From: Vibrio cyclitrophicus | GTDB taxonomy: Bacteria; Pseudomonadota; Gammaproteobacteria; Enterobacterales; Vibrionaceae | Assembly: GCA_023206055.1 (NCBI GenBank) | Contig: CP065366.1 | Coordinates: 3,410,001 to 3,474,000 of the forward strand | Direction of reading: 5' to 3' | DNA length: 64,000 nucleotides | Part shown: positions 61,976-64,000 of the stretch, piece after piece | Layout: each line of letters opens with the position of its first letter | Numbering within the stretch: the stretch's first letter is position 1 | Program-made: the position numbers and the translations under genes | The notes under the pieces: model-generated | The model's database searches: none | Told to the model about the DNA's origin: nothing | Seen by the model: the letters and a program-made list of their open reading frames with translations, nothing else

Positions 61976-62467
61976 TTAAGCCGCAGCTTCTTCTTTTTGG
62001 TCGCGAACAGCAGCGATAGTACGAACCAGCTTGCCAGCAGAAGCTTCTTTCATGCACATCATTAGGCGTGCGATAGCTTCGTCGTAAGTTGGTAGTGTCG
62101 CTAGTACTTCAGCATCAGTAACTGCGCCTTCAAATGCAGCAGCTTTGATCTCGAAATCTTTATTCTCTTTAGCGAAGTCTTTGAAAAGACGCGCTGCAGC
62201 ACCTGGGTGCTCATTAGAGAATGCGATCAGAGTTGGACCAGTGAAAGTGTCAGTTAGACACTCGTAGTCTGTACCCTGAATCGCACGGCGTGCTAGTGTG
62301 TTACGAACAACTCTCATGTAAACACCCGCTTCGCGAGCTTGTTTACGTAGAGAAGTCATTGCGCCAACAGTAACGCCACGAGAATCAGCTACAACTGCAG
62401 AAAGTGCACCACTGGCAGCTTCGTTGACTTCAGCAACAATTGCTTTTTTGTCTTGAAGATTTAAAGC
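61976..62467 (-). CDS. rplJ: Ribosomal protein L10
   Basis: L10 anchors the L7/L12 dimers to the ribosome and represses translation of its own operon. ATG 62467 is chosen: it gives the family start MALNLQDKKAIVAEV, 163 aa, and follows CAGAGGTTAATCCAA. The longer frame to 62509 lies in the leader. The C-terminal helix (LVRTIAAVRDQKEE) is where L7/L12 binds. Confidence 0.97.
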   Translation of the reverse strand, partial: ALNLQDKKAIVAEVNEAASGALSAVVADSRGVTVGAMTSLRKQAREAGVYMRVVRNTLARRAIQGTDYECLTDTFTGPTLIAFSNEHPGAAARLFKDFAKENKDFEIKAAAFEGAVTDAEVLATLPTYDEAIARLMMCMKEASAGKLVRTIAAVRDQKEEAAA

Positions 62468-62712
62468 CATTTGGATTAACCTCTGGTTGTGATTACAGCA
62501 CTCATACAAAATGTAATGAGCGTTTACGATGTTATTTAAAAATGAATAAATTCACTTCAAACCACAACATCGCCTACGTAGGTTTTATTAAGCCATATCT
62601 CCGAAGAGTACAGCGCCTACGGTCTTGGGACGGATGACCTGAATTGCTTCAAAAACCACCCAACCACAAATATTAGGCGCAGAATTATACACTAAATCTG
62701 CGCCGAAGCAAA
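62468..62712 (-). promoter_or_regulatory. rplJ promoter and leader
   Basis: A minus-strand -10 TATAAT at 62684-62689 lies just after rplA, with a weak -35 (TTGCTT) 16 bp upstream. It starts a leader of about 200 nt before rplJ. The leader contains the CCTACGTAGG dyad (about 62572-62582) and GC-rich paired segments. It is in the position of the L10 leader RNA bound by the L10-L7/L12 complex. Confidence 0.65.
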
Positions 62713-63417
62713 TTAGTTTGCTTGAGTGTCAAGACTAGCTTGATCAACAGTAACACCAGCACCCATTGTAGTAGAGATGCTTACTTTCTTCAGGAAAGTA
62801 CCTTTCGCTGAAGAAGGCTTAGCTTTCTTAAGAGCAACTAGAAGTGCTTCTAGGTTCTCTTGAAGCTGGTTAGCTTCGAAAGATGCTTTGCCGATAGTAG
62901 TGTGGATGATACCGTTCTTGTCGTTACGGTAACGAACCTGACCAGCTTTAGCGTTCTTAACCGCTTCAGCAACGTTAGGAGTTACAGTACCAACTTTAGG
63001 GTTTGGCATAAGGCCGCGTGGACCTAGGATTGTACCTAGTTGACCAACAACACGCATTGCATCTGGAGAAGCAACAACTACGTCGAAGTTCATTTCGCCT
63101 TTTTTCACTTGCTCAGCAAGATCTTCCATACCAACGATATCTGCGCCAGCAGCTTTAGCTGCTTCTGCGTTTGCACCTTGAGTGAAAACAGCAACGCGGA
63201 TGTCACGGCCAGTACCGTGAGGTAGCACAGTTGCGCCACGAACGTTTTGGTCAGATTTACGAGCATCGATGCCTAGGTTAACAGCAACGTCTACAGACTC
63301 AACGAATTTAGCAGTCGCTAGTTCTTTAAGAAGAGCAACAGCTTCGTTGATTTCGTATTCTTTAGTTGAGTCAACTTTGTCGCGGATTACGCGCATACGC
63401 TTAGTAAGTTTTGCCAT
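62713..63417 (-). CDS. rplA: Ribosomal protein L1
   Basis: L1 binds 23S rRNA at the E-site stalk and represses the rplKA mRNA. The 234-aa protein begins MAKLTKRMRVIRDKVD and contains DVAVNLGIDARKSDQNVRG (about 41-59), GPRGLMPNPKVGTVT and a C-terminal GTFLKKVSISTTMGAGV. Normal length, four bases after rplK. Confidence 0.98.
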   Translation of the reverse strand: MAKLTKRMRVIRDKVDSTKEYEINEAVALLKELATAKFVESVDVAVNLGIDARKSDQNVRGATVLPHGTGRDIRVAVFTQGANAEAAKAAGADIVGMEDLAEQVKKGEMNFDVVVASPDAMRVVGQLGTILGPRGLMPNPKVGTVTPNVAEAVKNAKAGQVRYRNDKNGIIHTTIGKASFEANQLQENLEALLVALKKAKPSSAKGTFLKKVSISTTMGAGVTVDQASLDTQAN

Positions 63418-63421
63418 GATC

Positions 63422-63850
63422 TTATCCCTCTACCACTAGGCCCATTGAACGAGCAGTACCAGCAATAGAACGCTTCATTGCTTCGATGTCAGCACCAGTC
63501 ATATCAGCAGCTTTAGTTTCTGCGATTTCTTGGATTTGAGCGTCAGTTACTGTGCCCACTTTTTCAGTGTTTGGACGACCAGAACCAGACTTAACGCCAG
63601 CAGCTTTCTTAAGAAGAACAGCAGCAGGTGGAGTCTTAGTTACGAACGTGAAAGAACGGTCGTTGTAAACAGTAATTACTACTGGAGTAGGTAGACCTTT
63701 CTCAACAGATTCTGTTTTTGCGTTGAACGCTTTACAGAATTCCATGATGTTCACGCCGTGTTGACCTAGAGCAGGACCAACCGGTGGACTTGGGTTTGCC
63801 ATACCAGCTGCAACTTGCAGTTTGATATAAGCTTCAACTTTCTTAGCCAT
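63422..63850 (-). CDS. rplK: Ribosomal protein L11
   Basis: L11 forms the base of the GTPase-associated centre and is needed for RelA activation; its trimethylation enzyme PrmA is encoded at 38488-39375. ATG 63850 gives MAKKVEAYIKLQVAAGMANP and 142 aa; the open frame extends into the leader. Conserved SPPVGPALGQHGVNIMEF is present. RBS TTAGGAAATATC precedes the start. Confidence 0.98.
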   Translation of the reverse strand: MAKKVEAYIKLQVAAGMANPSPPVGPALGQHGVNIMEFCKAFNAKTESVEKGLPTPVVITVYNDRSFTFVTKTPPAAVLLKKAAGVKSGSGRPNTEKVGTVTDAQIQEIAETKAADMTGADIEAMKRSIAGTARSMGLVVEG

Positions 63851-64000
63851 GATATTTCCTAATTTTTGGGTACATGCGCTAGCCGTAAGGCAAGCTCCCC
63901 TTAATTTCAATTAACTCTTTCTTACTTCGATAGAAGTAAAAAGGCGCGAAATTATAATCATAATTCGCGCCTTTAACAACCCTAAAAAGGTGATTTTTTA
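63851..64000 (-). promoter_or_regulatory. rplK promoter with -10 box inside a hairpin
   Basis: On the minus strand, TTGTTA (63974-63979) and TATAAT (63951-63956) with a 17-bp spacer form a near-consensus promoter. The arms AAAGGCGCGAA (63940-63950) and TTCGCGCCTTT (63964-63974) enclose the -10. A T-run follows on the minus strand. If transcribed from upstream, the same DNA would be a terminator, presumably after nusG, which should lie beyond the window. Confidence 0.7.

Noticed and set aside
1..64000. CRISPR array, tRNA/rRNA genes, prophage or defence system
   Set aside because: I looked for regular spaced repeats, tRNA-like cloverleaf sequences, integrases and nuclease/methylase clusters and saw none beyond the single IS element.

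Overview
The window looks like chromosomal DNA of a Vibrio, probably of the Splendidus type. The evidence is gene content and order: an acs / DUF294 / CrbS-CrbR acetate cluster, a prmA-dusB-fis block, a purHD-hupA block, a Fur-box-led fumC, and proteins that closely resemble remembered Vibrio and E. coli homologues. No database search was possible. Almost everything is ordinary core chromosome; the accessory signals are one IS4-family insertion and one disturbed boundary at the left end.

Layout. 1-2.7 kb: the end of an outer-membrane porin gene, a degenerate stretch, a complete trmL on the minus strand, and a second trmL that has lost its start and first ~17 codons. 2.8-6.6 kb: fxsA, then aspA and dcuA (aspartate to fumarate, dicarboxylate exchange). 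7.1-15.5 kb: a carbamoyl-phosphate hub made of an arginine deiminase pathway (YfcC-type transporter, arcA, arcC, ornithine carbamoyltransferase), the attenuated pyrL-pyrBI operon and an ArgR-family regulator. 15.6-17.5 kb: dsbD. 17.7-34.2 kb: the acetate-use region, with the response regulator CrbR, a K+/H+ antiporter, a DUF4212 plus sodium:solute symporter pair, a Fur-box-led small gene with fumC, the transporter-fused hybrid kinase CrbS, an HcaT-like MFS protein, a cNMP/CBS/DUF294 signalling protein, a DnaQ-type exonuclease and acs.

34.3-35.7 kb: a complete IS4-family element (1426 bp, 12-bp target duplication) inserted into the loop of what was the acs terminator. 36-40.8 kb: aroQ, accB, accC, prmA, dusB, fis. 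40.9-44.8 kb: a ZntR-like regulator, then purH and purD separated by an extragenic palindromic repeat. 45-49.7 kb: a lipoprotein, hupA, a CNNM/CBS membrane protein, yjaG, a hydroxyacid dehydrogenase and a uracil-DNA glycosylase-like gene. 49.8-52.7 kb: hemE, a candidate unannotated small RNA, nudC and rsd. 53-64 kb: the minus-strand rplK-rplA-rplJ-rplL-rpoB-rpoC cluster.

I found no defence island, CRISPR array, prophage, tRNA or rRNA. The items most worth a second look are the candidate ~70-nt sRNA between hemE and nudC, the trmL replacement at the left boundary, a perfect 38-bp palindrome inside the DUF294 gene, and the IS4 copy with its hairpin-guarded transposase start.
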